Below, in pieces: positions 38,291-49,772 of a stretch of 64,000 nucleotides of DNA. The DNA is from Pholis gunnellus (Eukaryota; Chordata; Actinopteri; Perciformes; Pholidae). Positions within the stretch are counted from its first letter, which is position 1; each line of letters starts with the position of its first letter. Below the pieces are notes generated by a model, which did not search any database, had not been told where the DNA came from, and worked only from the letters and a program-made list of their open reading frames with translations. Location: positions 13,830,638-13,894,637 of the forward strand of contig OU342816.1 of the NCBI GenBank assembly GCA_910591455.2. Direction: 5' to 3'. A program made the translations under genes and the position numbers.

Positions 38291-39099
38291 CATTTTCATG
38301 CCATTAAATAACAAAGATGCACTGTGCCTAGCAGACTTTTGTTGAAGTCCGTGTGGAAAAGCCTAAGAAACAGTTCTGCGACTGTAAAGCTCTCCACTGA
38401 AATCCATATTATCAAAGGGGTGAGCAGTGCTATAAAGCAGGGTGTCCTGCTACACACTCACAATAGGGGCACCTTGGCAGACATTATGCGTTTGCATACT
38501 TTAAAAACAAATTCACCAAAATAATTGAAACAAAAAGACTGATATATTTAATAAAAGGATCATACCACATGTTTAAGCCCATTCATCACAAATTGTCCAT
38601 ACGTTGCATCACGACGAACCATTTTGCAAAACAACAAAAATCTGAATCAGTTTTGCCCAGACATCCATTGATAGATTCATTATCTTAAGAGTATATTGAT
38701 AAAGATTCTTGCAGACTTGATGTTCATTGTGATAGATAACACAACTCAGGCAAGTTTTAACAATCTGCAAAACTATTTTCACACCGTACGGGAAATGAAA
38801 AGAAACCAATGGCTGCCTGGATGGGTGCAAGAAAAATAAATGGAAAAATCCAAAACATGATGGCATGCATTGGAAAACTGTGGGCAAAAAGGTGTACATG
38901 ATTTATAGTTAAGAAGCTAAAAATATGCTGGCATGATCCTTTAACCCCATGTATTGGTGTAACACGGGTCGGTCTCCTTTTTGATATGAATTTTAAATTG
39001 TGGGGATCTGTAATTATATTCAATCCGCAACGTGCATTGCAACATTTAAACTGCATTTCTCTCCTATAATCTGGACATTGTAATTATACATGAGATCAA

Positions 39100-39410
39100 T
39101 AAACAAGATGGCTGCCACCATTACGAAAACATCCACATCTGAGTTGAATTCATGAACCCGACCAACCTTCCTACAATCTTGTTCATCAACAAATTCTACA
39201 AAGAAGGCAACACATCAGCCAATCAGAGGCAGAGTAGGGCGGGTCTTTGGAGATCGCGGGTGGGGGAAATAAAAAATAAAAAAAATCAATCAAACTACTA
39301 AATAACAGGCTGCACAACTGCCAATGGCTGTTGGCATGCAGATGAGAGGGCACTTCAATATTTCCAAAACACTCTCTTGCACACTTATCGCCCAAGGTTG
39401 CCTACCCCTG
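39100..39410. mobile_element. Possible hAT-like fragment with a GGTTGCCTACCCCTG right end
   Basis: The right edge, reverse-complemented, reads CAGGGGTAGGCAACC, a typical hAT terminus. The interior has CAGCCAATCAGAGGCAG and GTAGGGCGGGTC. The matching left terminus and the 8-bp duplication were not found, so the element is truncated or misread. Confidence 0.4.
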
Positions 39411-40269
39411 GTCTAAAACACATGAAAACTAAGCCTCCCCAGGCCATAAATTCAGTCGCTGGCAGAGTAATCATCATCACTGGGTCCAGTCTGATTGTCA
39501 GTTCCATAGAGGACTGCTTCAGATGGCTGGATGAGTGCTGCTCTGGAGCCGAGTGGCCTGCTTAGATGGAGAGTAGAGATGGAGCATCGGGGAAGCAGCA
39601 GCACGGCAGCTGCGTCTAATAAAGAAACTGAATTTGATAATCAGCTGAGACAGTCAATTTGCTAATAAGGGATTCTAATTAATGAATCAATGTGCATTTG
39701 GTGGGAGCAGGCGCTGTTGTCAAGAGCGGTCAAGTGCAGTTTGCTGTGCCTCTCTTTTTCCCTCTGCTCATTGCTTAACACATAAGTTGATTTCAATTTC
39801 ATTTGGCACTCTGTAAATTCTCTTACTGCAGAGGGAGAGGGGAGGACAGTTAAGTCTGAGGGAGCACAGAGGAATCTGGGTGTGTGCAAAAGGATGTGCA
39901 GCATTACTGCACCAATAGACTTTTTTTTGCAGATCTTTGCCCTATACACAGTGGATTTCAATTATTAAAATTCAACATTGTTGAAAAGAAGAAAAAAATT
40001 AAAGTCTAAACTATAAAGCTCATGATCAGCATAATTAAAGGTTACCTTTTGTAATCAGTGAATTGAAAATGTTTTTGTTATGCAATGATATTCAACAGGG
40101 TTGAGGTGCAAAATACTGGCGACCAAACACGATTTTCCTTATTTGAACTGCAGGTTTTATAGAACACAGACTTGCAGTGCATCTTGAAGCAATAATTGAC
40201 AACACACTTAGCAGCTCCAGTCATACCAAAGCATGTGTTTGAAATGTGATCCAACCAGTGACTTTCAGG
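39411..40269. other. Intronic stretch with no recognised gene
   Basis: Includes a non-repetitive piece with TCTAATTAATGAATCAATG at about 39673 (homeodomain-like sites), possibly regulatory. Nothing else recognised. Confidence 0.35.
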
Positions 40270-40590
40270 CAGCGGTGGAAAGTAACTAAGTATATTTACT
40301 CAAGTACACCATTTTAGTACAATTTGTGCTACTTTATACTTGTATTTCAAAGAATATTAATGTGGGACATATTTAAATGTTATACCTGCAAGTCCACTAT
40401 CTTTCAGCTCTGTTAAACTCAATAAATGTATTTATTTACTAGTTTTATTTTATTATCTATTCATTTACAAAGTTATACTTCAAAAGTCACCACTCCCAAG
40501 TATATAAAGTAACGAAACTCTGGACATTATCACAAATAATGTAAATAAATATAATGCTAGCCTGCTGAAAAAAGAAATATGCTAGCTGTT
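40270..40590 (+). mobile_element. hAT-type fragment (CAGTGGTGGAAAGTAACTAAGTA family)
   Basis: Starts CAGCGGTGGAAAGTAACTAA, one base off the family terminus CAGTGGTGGAAAGTAAC. It continues with TTTACTCAAGTAC, TACTTTATACTTGTATTTC and AAGTATATAAAGTAACG, in the order of this abundant fish element. The expected right end CACCACTG is missing, so it is 3'-truncated. Confidence 0.72.
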
Positions 40591-42061
40591 AGTGTACCTT
40601 CCATAGCAACGTTCTGTGCAGGCAGCCAGCCCAAGAGAGCCTATTTTACTGTGAACATTATTATACATTAATAAAAATTCAATTGGAATGGGTCCGTCTT
40701 GTACTTTTTCTTTGGTCAATAACTTCTGTTTTTGAAAATGAGATGTTTACTTGTAATGGGAGTATTTTGCTACTGTGGTAGGCCTATTGCTAGTTTGATA
40801 TTTCCAGCTTTCTGGGAACACCGTTCTCTCCATTCACTACACTACAATGACTCCCCTGCCTTAAATTGTCCTTTTGACGGAAACAAACTATGTTTTAATT
40901 GCTCTCCTCACCCAACTTTCCAGTGTTAACAAGTGTTGATTGGCTTCCTCTAAGCTGGGACGGTGCTGATTTTAACACGTTTTGACTTCAATGAACACGA
41001 GCACTTTTGCTGTACAGTCCAGTAATCTTTGTGTGTGTGTGCTTTTGTGTGTTCAGGTTGCCGTGAAAGTTCCTTATGTTGAAGGCAGTAGTGCCCTCTA
41101 GGCGGAAACAAAAACCTCCCCCCACCTATGCAAAGAGCAAATGGTTTTAACGTGGTCTATGAGAGAGAGAGAGAGGCCATACACAGATGATCTCTTGTTT
41201 TTTTTCAGTCCTATGCAGGACCTTAAAAGACCCCCAGCCCCTCACATATGTTTCAGACAAAAGGGTGGGAGGGGGAAAAAAAAGGAATTTATGCAAGTAG
41301 TGCCTGGCTGACCCCGACTCGTTAGATATGGTGTGGTTAGAAAAAATGTACACAAAGACAAAGTGTAGAAAAAGATGGTTCAAGATGTTTTCAGTAAATG
41401 GTCCAGTCGGATACATCGTTAGCATTTGTGTATTTAGTACAATGGAATGTATGTTTCGAAACTCTTATTGGGACCAACACCAGACAGACAACAAAGTGCT
41501 GCAGAGCTGGAAGGGGAAGGAATTTATAGAGGGGTGGGGGTTATCGTGCTAGTTTTGGTGGGTGGGAAGGAGCCTAGCGGTGCTTGGGGTCAGAGGTCAG
41601 CTGCTTGCACTCAACAGCTGTCCTAAAAGCAGCATAGATAAGGGCTGAAAGCATCCTGTGTGTGTATATGTGTGCTGTGTGTGACTAATACCAGCCTCTG
41701 GGCGAATAGATACAGTAAAGCTTGACTGACTGGAATCTTATTGCACCACTTTTCAACAAATGTCCAACAGGCTGAACACTTCTTAAACTTTGACTTAAGT
41801 CCAGAGAAAAGTAGTAGATTACTCCACCAAGGGGGAGGGGGGAGGGGGGGGGGGGCGGTTTGGGGGAGGGAGAGGGGAGGTCAAGGCTTGACCGGTAGGC
41901 CGAGTCATTCATCAACTGCTAATGGGCAGAGCTTTATGCTGTCATGATGAATGACCTTTGCCCAAGAAGGAAAAGACGCAAAGCTCGACCGCGAGACAAT
42001 GGCATCGGTAAAGGCATCAATTCCAAACATGTCAATCGAGTTCTGAAGGAAGCTGGTGTGT
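40591..42061. other. Intronic stretch with no recognised gene
   Basis: Short GT run (about 41030-41042), GA run (41161-41176), and a G-rich tract (about 41830-41880) with several 5-10 base G runs. No exon recognised. Confidence 0.4.
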
Positions 42062-42086
42062 TGTGTGTGTGTGTTGTGTGTGTGTG
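42062..42086. repeat. Interrupted (GT)n microsatellite
   Basis: TGTGTGTGTGTGTTGTGTG with one interruption. Confidence 0.93.
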
Positions 42087-43179
42087 ATGAGCGCCCTTCT
42101 TAAAATGTTTGTGTATCAGCTCAGGGCGACTGCTTATCTCCAGCTCTAAGAGGACAAGCAGAGGTGAGGTGCAGGCCAGCAGCTTCTAGTGAGGGGACAG
42201 GTGGTGACAAAGGTCTTGTTTGGGCCTGTTTTGGCTAGTTGGGTATTGCCTCTGATCCCACCCCAGGCTTCACCACTCCAACCTCCTCTACCGCATCACA
42301 ATTGTATTGGACGCCGTTCACGACCGGAGCTTGTCAAATCCATCTGTCTTTAGGCCAGTAATGGGTAGTTGCAGTGCTGTATGCTGCTAAGTTTAACTGC
42401 ATTTCCCAGTAAAGATCAGGTAGTGCAGCCACTCTGAAAATCATATGCATCAAGTGATATAAACAAAGTAGGTCCAGCACGACTGAAATGTTGCTCCACC
42501 ACCAAACCGATTCTGCACCTGCTTAGATATATAAACTTCCAATGAAGAGTAGCTTGCAACTTCACAAGCTTTCTGCTCTTTGTTTATTTAATTCTCCTAT
42601 TTACTATGTACAGTTTTTGAGAAACTGTTCAGAGGAGGTTTTCCAGTAGCCTCCCTTGTCTAACAGGGGAGAGTGTATTTTCTATCTTCCCTGGATCTCA
42701 TAACTGTAATTACTGTCTGCAGGTAATGAGTCCCTGTGAGAGGAGGATCTCTCAAAAATCGAATGATGAGTATAGCTGCACTGATAAATCTGCTCGATTT
42801 GATAAAGACATGACTTATTTGAACAGATAAAAGCAGAACCACTATTTAAGAACCATTTATCTTTCTCATCTTTCATCAAATCCTTCTTGTTAACTTGATT
42901 TTATAAAACATGAAGAGGCAAATAAATCTATTCAGTTATTTCATCAGCATTCAATATTTCAGAATTGTTAGTTTCCTTGACGACTAGACCTCATTTGACT
43001 AGACAAATAACAGGTTGTTAACAAATCAACAGTTTAGCTGATGAAAGTTGCTAAATTTCATATATCGGCAAACAACTGTTTGCTTTATAAAGATAGAGTG
43101 GAGTAATGTCTACCCGAGCAGAGAATGAAATCGTATTGTAATCAGAGCTTCTCCTTGCTTTGTTGACATACCCTGAACG
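42087..43179. other. Intronic stretch with no recognised gene
   Basis: Mixed sequence; a near-palindrome GCAAACAACTGTTTGC lies near 43068. No exon or repeat recognised. Confidence 0.4.
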
Positions 43180-43465
43180 CTAGCCTTTTAGTGCATGTTC
43201 GTGCATGTGAGCGTGCCCCACTGGTTAGCTCGCGGCTGCTGCTGCTCTGCACTCACACGACAGTGATAACAGCATCATGACCGACGTCGTAGAAGCGTAG
43301 CACCCACCCTCCGGTTCCCTCTCAGGTAAACATTGTTGCTCTATCAGCACTTATGCCATAGTTTGCGCCGTTAGCGCTGTTGGCACCGCCAGCTCAGCCA
43401 TCACCATGTTGGGAGCCGTTGAGAGCCAATATAAATGCTCCAAACCTCGTATTCAGCACCTTTAA
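43180..43465 (-). repeat. Unclassified interspersed repeat, family A copy 4 (longest)
   Basis: Read on the minus strand: AAAGGTGCTGAATACGAGG, TCCCAACATGGTGATGGCTG, AGCTGGCGGTGCCAACAGCG, AGAGCAACAATG and GGGAACCGGAGGGTGGGTGC, then a CpG-rich tail with GAGCAGCAGCAGCCGCGAG. It has all the blocks of the shorter copies and extends past them, so it best approximates the family. Confidence 0.68.
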
Positions 43466-44864
43466 GTGCAGTAGTTGAAGCAGACAGATGGTCTGTAAAC
43501 TGTAATGGATATTTACATCATCTTGTTATTAATTTCACCATTTGCCTTTATTTTATCTTTCAAGTGGTGTTCCCCTAATCTTACAAAATAACTTGAGTTC
43601 AACAATTTTCTATGCCAACGTTTTGAGTCTCAAGGTCCCTTACAAGATTTCTTTGAGAGCAATGATCAACAGTTACAAAAAACTTACAATTTAGTTAGAA
43701 AGTGTTGAACTCCCACCCAGTTCCTCTATAAAAGGTGCCCAGTGCACTCGAGTAAACTCAATAATGAACAAAGTGCCTGTGCTAACAATAAAACAGGCTC
43801 ATGTGAGTGATTCGGAAAAGCCTATCCAGCTCCTCTTCCTCCATGTCACTATCACTTCCTCATTTTGAGGTCTGCGCTCATTTCACCAGATGCTGAATAA
43901 GTTCAAATACCGCAAGCCTGTGTTACTGTTGCAGGAAGTAGCTACTTACACACATACACACGTGCGCACACATGCATACATACACTCTCTAACCTTCCTT
44001 TGTCAAATGTCCCTTCTGTGGTGTTCTCAGTCCAGTCGGCTCCATTATTCAGAGCGATACAAAAAGGAATTGATTACAAAGGAGGATTAATTCAGCACAG
44101 TCCCCCAAAAGGCTGTAAAATCAAACAGCCCCGCATTGGCCATGTGGATCCGGCCACCTTATCATTTTATTAAAATGATGCCGGATGCATTTTTCCTCTG
44201 TGTGATCACAGAGCGGGCGTTGCGTTTGACTGAGCAGGGTTTTTGGCGGGCAGTCCACCTCTCTGATGTGTTTTAATAAACACAACCTTGATTGTTCCCT
44301 GGTGTTATTTTGAAGCATGGAACTGAGCCTTCATCTCAATAGTTTCTGGACTCATTCTTGTTGGCAACCTCGCAGTCCTCCAAACAAAGTCAGTGCAGGG
44401 TCTGGCCGTGTCAGACAAAACACGCCGTTTCTAATTAGCTTTGAAAAAATGTAAATTGGGGACGGTGGGGGAATCTGAATGAGGGAACATGCACCTCCAT
44501 TGGTTGACTCAGAATCAAGACGCAGCGATGTCGACTGGCTACCTGATCTGGTTAAAGCAGTTCTTGATCTTTAAAAACTTTTTTTCTTATGTCCCTCCTG
44601 TGGAAGCTGAAAATGCTACTTCATGCAAACTTAACAGGCAACATTCTTGGAGAAACTCTTAACAAAAGGAGCCAAGCGGAATTTCAATGAAAAACAAACA
44701 AAACGTATGTAAGACAAGGCTTTCCCGCTACATTGACGCTAAACTTGTTCTATTCTTTCCTTCCCTGACAATACATTAGGGTTAGGCATACTTTAATAAA
44801 TTACAATGCCAGTACCCTTAAAGTGATACAGATACTCACTCATACATAGATGATAACCTCGTCC
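43466..44864. other. Intronic stretch; possible conserved element near 44100-44460
   Basis: The piece at 44100-44460 is non-repetitive with homeodomain-like and AATTAGC motifs (CTAATTAGC at about 44431) and could be regulatory. Rest unrecognised. Confidence 0.3.
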
Positions 44865-45035
44865 CCCGGTCCTAAGTGGCGGGACTGCGTTGCTTAACGC
44901 CCACCCTCCGGTTCCTCCCAAGTCAAAACTGTTAACTCTGTCAGCAATGTTGCCGTTGTCAGCTCTGTTCGCACCATTAGCTGTTAGCTGAGGGCTAAGA
45001 CATCTCCGTGTTCAGAGCCGTGTGCAGGCAAGCAA
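44865..45035 (-). repeat. Unclassified interspersed repeat, family A copy 5
   Basis: Read on the minus strand: CACGGCTCTGAACACGGAGA, CAGCTAACAGCTAATGG, CAACGGCAACATTGCTGACAG, GGAGGAACCGGAGGGTGGGC. Same order as copy 4, which lies about 1.4 kb away in the same orientation. Confidence 0.62.
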
Positions 45036-47421
45036 TCCCGGCAGAATGAGTTGCAGCGACTGCGGTAGCGGGCCAATCACACGTAGCATTAAAGAACGCA
45101 AAGAAGGCTTGATGCCATTTTTCTGTCTGAATACTTTCTACTGAATCTTAATAGCTTTGCTGGCATCAGATCACTCTTGATTGGTTATTTGTCCTTCATG
45201 AAATCAGACTGATGCAAGTCTGGAGTTAGATTTGTGGAAGAAAATCACTCATTAAATCGCTATTGCAATTTGTCACCATTTGCCCCGACTTGCATCACAA
45301 CTTTTCGGTGCTATAGCACATAAAAGAAGCCTCCTGGTATATGAATCCAGACAAACAGCCACCACGCTGCTGTACAGAGCTGCTCTTGCCTAAAGCCACT
45401 CACTGGTATCACTTGTAGGCGGACAGAGGATTCTGTACCGCTGAGATGAATATCAAGACAGGTGCCGGTGACTGCACTGTATATTTCCCCTTTGCTAACG
45501 CTTCCCCTCCCTCGCTCATCATTCCTCTGTCACCTCACTGAAAGGTTGGTGTCTTTCTCTCGGAGGGTGTTTGTTCAGATGTGGGCAGCCAGGACACCGT
45601 GGCATGCCTGGGGCTTACCAATGAGATTAGACGGTGACAGTGACACGGCGGTGGGGCCAAATGATCTCCAAAACCGCAGGCGGGGGCTGGGAAAGGGATG
45701 TTCTCAGCCGCACACATGACTCACTGAGGCCCTGTTTGCTCTCCTGAGCTGCTGTTCTGCCCTCGTGTTTGTTTTTGGCGAAATCCCTGGCTTGCTTGTT
45801 TTAAATAGAGACAGTGAGATGTAAAGAGCTGATCTCATTAGTTCACAATTGTTTTGGGAAATACACCATCACACATCGTCAAATTAGGCGATAGGATAAT
45901 AAAAAGCCATGTAGCACCTACCTACTGATAGATAATGATGTGAAGTGGAGGAGTATCTTAAAAAATGATCCAGTCATCCGAATCAAAGATGCCAAAAAGT
46001 GCTGGATTGATTAGCTCATACAGCATGAAGTCACAAACAGCCTAGTTACAGCTGGGTTGTCACCGTTTGCTTTCGCCTTATTTGACTGCTGTTTGATAGA
46101 ATACTAAAGTGGATGAAGACGTAGCGGGAGGACATTGGTGGGATGAGAGGATTAGGTTTGTTGAATAACTCTTAGTTAGATATTTCATGATAAAAACTGA
46201 ACCATTTCTGACATTAGGCTGTTGCATAATGCACTAATGCATATTTCGTGGAAAAAAAAAGGTTTTAAGATGTTTTTATTTTCCAAACTATGTTATCGGA
46301 AAAAAAAAGAAACAAGTATTGCTTTGGTGTCAGGTATGATATTGGCAACAATACATTTTCAACAGCTACAGTAACACTCAGTGAAATGTATGTTTATTCA
46401 GCATGAGCATTGATAAACATCATGGACGCAAAGAAGACAAAAACAGCACAGCAACAGGTGCTGAAATGTAAAGATGGACACAAACCTGAGTAGATCTGAT
46501 AATCCTACCACAGATTACACCAACAGCTGCAATATCTGGCATTGCCACATGTTTTGAATGTCGCTATGTAGTAATACCGATGATGCAAAGGAGCAAAGCC
46601 ACAAATGAATCAGTTAGATGAGTTGATAAACTTGCTGCTGGCTAAGTCATGTTTTCTGCAGCAACATTATTTTTTCTTTTAGAAAGAATAATTTGCACAG
46701 TGCGTACATAGTTTTAATTACTTGCTTAAGTTATAATGAGACAGATTGGCTGCATTTCTACCTGGCAAACATAATGTGGAGAATAATACAGTTAATGCAT
46801 TGCTGTCTATTAAGATTAGGGGTCATGTTAGGAATCTTGTTGCTGAATTATTGGAAAAAAAGAAGTTTTGGACAGATGAAAAAAGCTTGCAACCTGTAGC
46901 AGGAACACACAGGGAACCTGAGCATTCGCTCTTTAGCTTTGAAAAAAACAAGCTTTGCCACCGTAGCTGCTGAAGGAGTTCCTTTGGTTGTGAAAAAGCA
47001 GTGTCAAGAACATATTTAGCATTGAGTGTTAACAAATATAACTTCACTGTGATGCTTAATACTGAGCGCTGCCCTTCAGCAAGAAGGATTCTCTACAAGG
47101 TCATAAGCGCAAACACTCGAGAGCCCTATTCACAAGATTTAATAAAGCTTCTGACATTTTTTTGTATGACAGATGAAGGATGTTTGTCTTTTCTGAAGCC
47201 TTGACTGGAGGACTTGATGTTACCCTCTGCTTAGTCATCCATGTTACTCGACTATTGGATAAACATTAAATAATGGAAGTGTTTTTTTCCCCATCAGTGC
47301 TTTGCATTCAAGGCTATTTCAGAACCAACTCTTTTGAAAAACAATTACAAAACACTGTTAAACTTCGAAAAAGAGACAAAATGAGTCTGGCTGTACTACT
47401 GCTGCCTGTGGTAGGTCGAGC
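45036..47421. other. Intronic stretch with no recognised gene
   Basis: No exon, transposon ends or repeat copies recognised. Confidence 0.4.
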
Positions 47422-47429
47422 ATCTACAG

Positions 47430-48046
47430 CTGGGGTGGCAATACCTGCGGGCCAACTAAGCTAATAAGGGCTAATAAGGGTTGAGCATACTTCTAATAAA
47501 TTCACTGTATGTACATTGCACATATTAGTTTAAACACTACATGTCAACTATACTTAAAAAATTATCTCCGTCTTAACCTCTTGGCACAGACACCAATTCT
47601 CCCTGGCTTGTCTGTGTTACAACTAATTATTAGACTTGGATTAGATTATTAAGCTTTACATGTTATGTTTGCGTATTCATCTTTTAAGAGGGCCATGAAC
47701 TAAAACCAATATTTGACCATTTACATATGTACATAGATGCACATGGCGCCATACTATTTTAAGTGGGCACTTTAAAACAGATTATATTTAAGAGCAGCAG
47801 ATACAAAAAAACACTTTGTAATATGTAGGCACAGTAATGAACTACTGTAATGTCAAGCGTTAAACCGTTTCATAGTGCTGTATAGATATTTTAATAGGAA
47901 ATGGATTTTCCATGGCCCATGGGGTTTTCTGTTCTAAAAACACAGATTTTCTTGTAGTGTAACTGGTTGAAATCTATCCGTTCCCTAATGTTTCGCCTGT
48001 GACTATTTTTCTGTATATGGCCCACAATCAAAAAAGGTCACCCCTG
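47430..48046. mobile_element. hAT-type non-autonomous element with a perfect 8-bp duplication
   Basis: The left end reads CTGGGGTGGCAATAC; the right end, reverse-complemented, reads CAGGGGTGACCTTTT followed by TGATTGTGGGCC. Both ends carry a GGGCC motif about 20 bp inside. The flanks are identical, ATCTACAG at 47422-47429 and 48047-48054. About 617 bp, without transposase. The CAGGGGTG terminus plus an 8-bp duplication fits hAT. Confidence 0.83.
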
Positions 48047-48054
48047 ATCTACAG

Positions 48055-48829
48055 TACTTACAACCTCTGCATAGTGGTAATAAAAAGAGCCACTGGGAAT
48101 ACATGTGACCAGCTGCTAATGACATGATAAATAATTCACACAGTGTGGACCCAGTCACACAGCCCTACAACTCAGAGTGGGCACTCGATTTTCGTGAATG
48201 CTCATGTTTTTGGGACATATCTGCTTGATCACAAGCCACAAACAACTGCAGTCTGTCACCCTGATATTGGGCTGATTATATTGTAATCATCATTGGTCAC
48301 TGTTTGCCTCCTTAACCTTTTTAATTAATTAGCACGTAAGAAAGCATTTCGCCTTTCAAACTTTACAAAATCAACAGGTTTTCTAAACTTTTCACACGCC
48401 TCTCTGAATGCAATCCCACACACTGTCTCATCTCCTCTGCCAAGCGAAGCTGACGATTCCCTATGCTTTTTTGCCAAAATAAATCATCTTGGAATATTTG
48501 ACGTTTTTTGGCATGAAGGAGGTCATATTTAAGGTTTCATCCAAAATGTGATTCTTGCCGGTGTAGAAAAGCCTCTGCAACATAAAAAAAATAAAGCAAT
48601 TGGAACTAAAACCCAGGCTGATGAAATTCAAAGTCATACACATACATGCAAGCATCCGCACCCTCAAAACGCGAGGAAACATAAACCATTACTGTGAAAA
48701 AAACACTTATAGTCACAGATACATCAACAGTATGAATCAATAAGTTTGGGACAGAATCCTTATATATTCCTTTACAAATGCCATTTAAATAATGTGTTTA
48801 TTGTAATCAAGTATTGATATAGGTTGAAC
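48055..48829. other. Intronic stretch with no recognised gene
   Basis: A+T-rich sequence; nothing recognised. Confidence 0.4.
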
Positions 48830-48960
48830 TACAGTAAGCTATATTGTATATACAATACTGTACTATAGCTTACTGTATTCAAAGTACAGTAATTTAACTA
48901 GCACAGTACTGTAATTTGAAAGCTTTTGAAATAGCTGTACTGTATTTTGAAAGCCAATTA
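48830..48960. repeat. TACTGTA/TACAGTA-rich palindromic cluster
   Basis: A 14-bp inverted repeat (48830-48843 with 48864-48877) encloses ATTGTATATACAAT, itself a palindrome. TACAGTA or TACTGTA words recur at least six times to about 48945. It looks like a local foldback or degenerate MITE-like element. No direct duplication was found. Confidence 0.6.
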
Positions 48961-49289
48961 AAAAAAACAGACGGACTATAAGAGGTTTCCACTGTATTAC
49001 AGAAGTCACTGCATATGACAGAAGAATTATTACACAGCAGCGGGAACAGAAGCTGCCCACGTCAGCAGCGAATGGAGATTTGAAGTGCATGGTCATCGGG
49101 ATTACAGCTGGCACATCATGTCCAGCATGTTTACCATAGAATAACAGTGCAGAGCTCCAACACTGTATTGTTGCTACAAGAGGATAAAGTTCATTCTTTC
49201 TTATCGTGACTGTAATTCTTGATAGCCATGCACACATCTGTCAGCGGCTACATTTCCATGAAGGATTATCTGACCGGCCGGCAGACACA
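48961..49289. other. Intronic stretch with no recognised gene
   Basis: Mixed sequence leading to the CTG run; nothing recognised. Confidence 0.4.
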
Positions 49290-49316
49290 CTGCTGCTGCT
49301 GCTGCTGCTGCTGCTG
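49290..49316. repeat. (CTG)9 trinucleotide repeat
   Basis: Nine uninterrupted CTG units. A 63-codon open frame crosses it without other support. Confidence 0.96.
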
Positions 49317-49694
49317 TTGTGGAGTTTATTTAAAAAGGAGCAAGAAGAAATGTGTCCTCTGATGGATTATTTGGCAGCATGCAAACGTGGCAACTGAAGT
49401 ATGAGACGCCATATTTTGAGGAGAGCAGGTAGAGCTGATGAGTCTCAGTGAGCACATGCTGTCCTAGAAAAGCAAAGAGCGTTTGAGTGTTTTGAGCTTT
49501 TCATGTCACAACATGGCGAAACCCTCATTATGCGTGTCTCTCAATCGTAAAGCTGAATAAAATAATAGTAAAAGGATGGAGGTTACTTTGTGATTACAAC
49601 GAGACGAGTTATCTGAAGCACTTGGAATGACAAATTCTCTGGCAATGTGTGTGATGAATGTCTTTTATGTTTTTAGCGTTTAGCTTTTTTACGA
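49317..49694. other. Intronic stretch with no recognised gene
   Basis: Nothing recognised before the LINE tail. Confidence 0.4.
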
Positions 49695-49772
49695 GGATTT
49701 TAATGTTGGTAAAGTGTCTGAGAATTTTTGAAAAGCGCTATATAAATAAAATGTATTATTATTAATAAATAG
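49695..49772 (+). mobile_element. LINE 3'-terminal tail fragment
   Basis: Contains GTAAAGTGTCTGAGAATTTT and AAAAGCGCTATATAAATAAA, then ATGTATTATTATTA. The GCGCTATATAAATAAAATG(TATTATT)n ending is a typical 3' end of L2-type fish LINEs. Only the last 80 or so bases remain. Confidence 0.7.
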
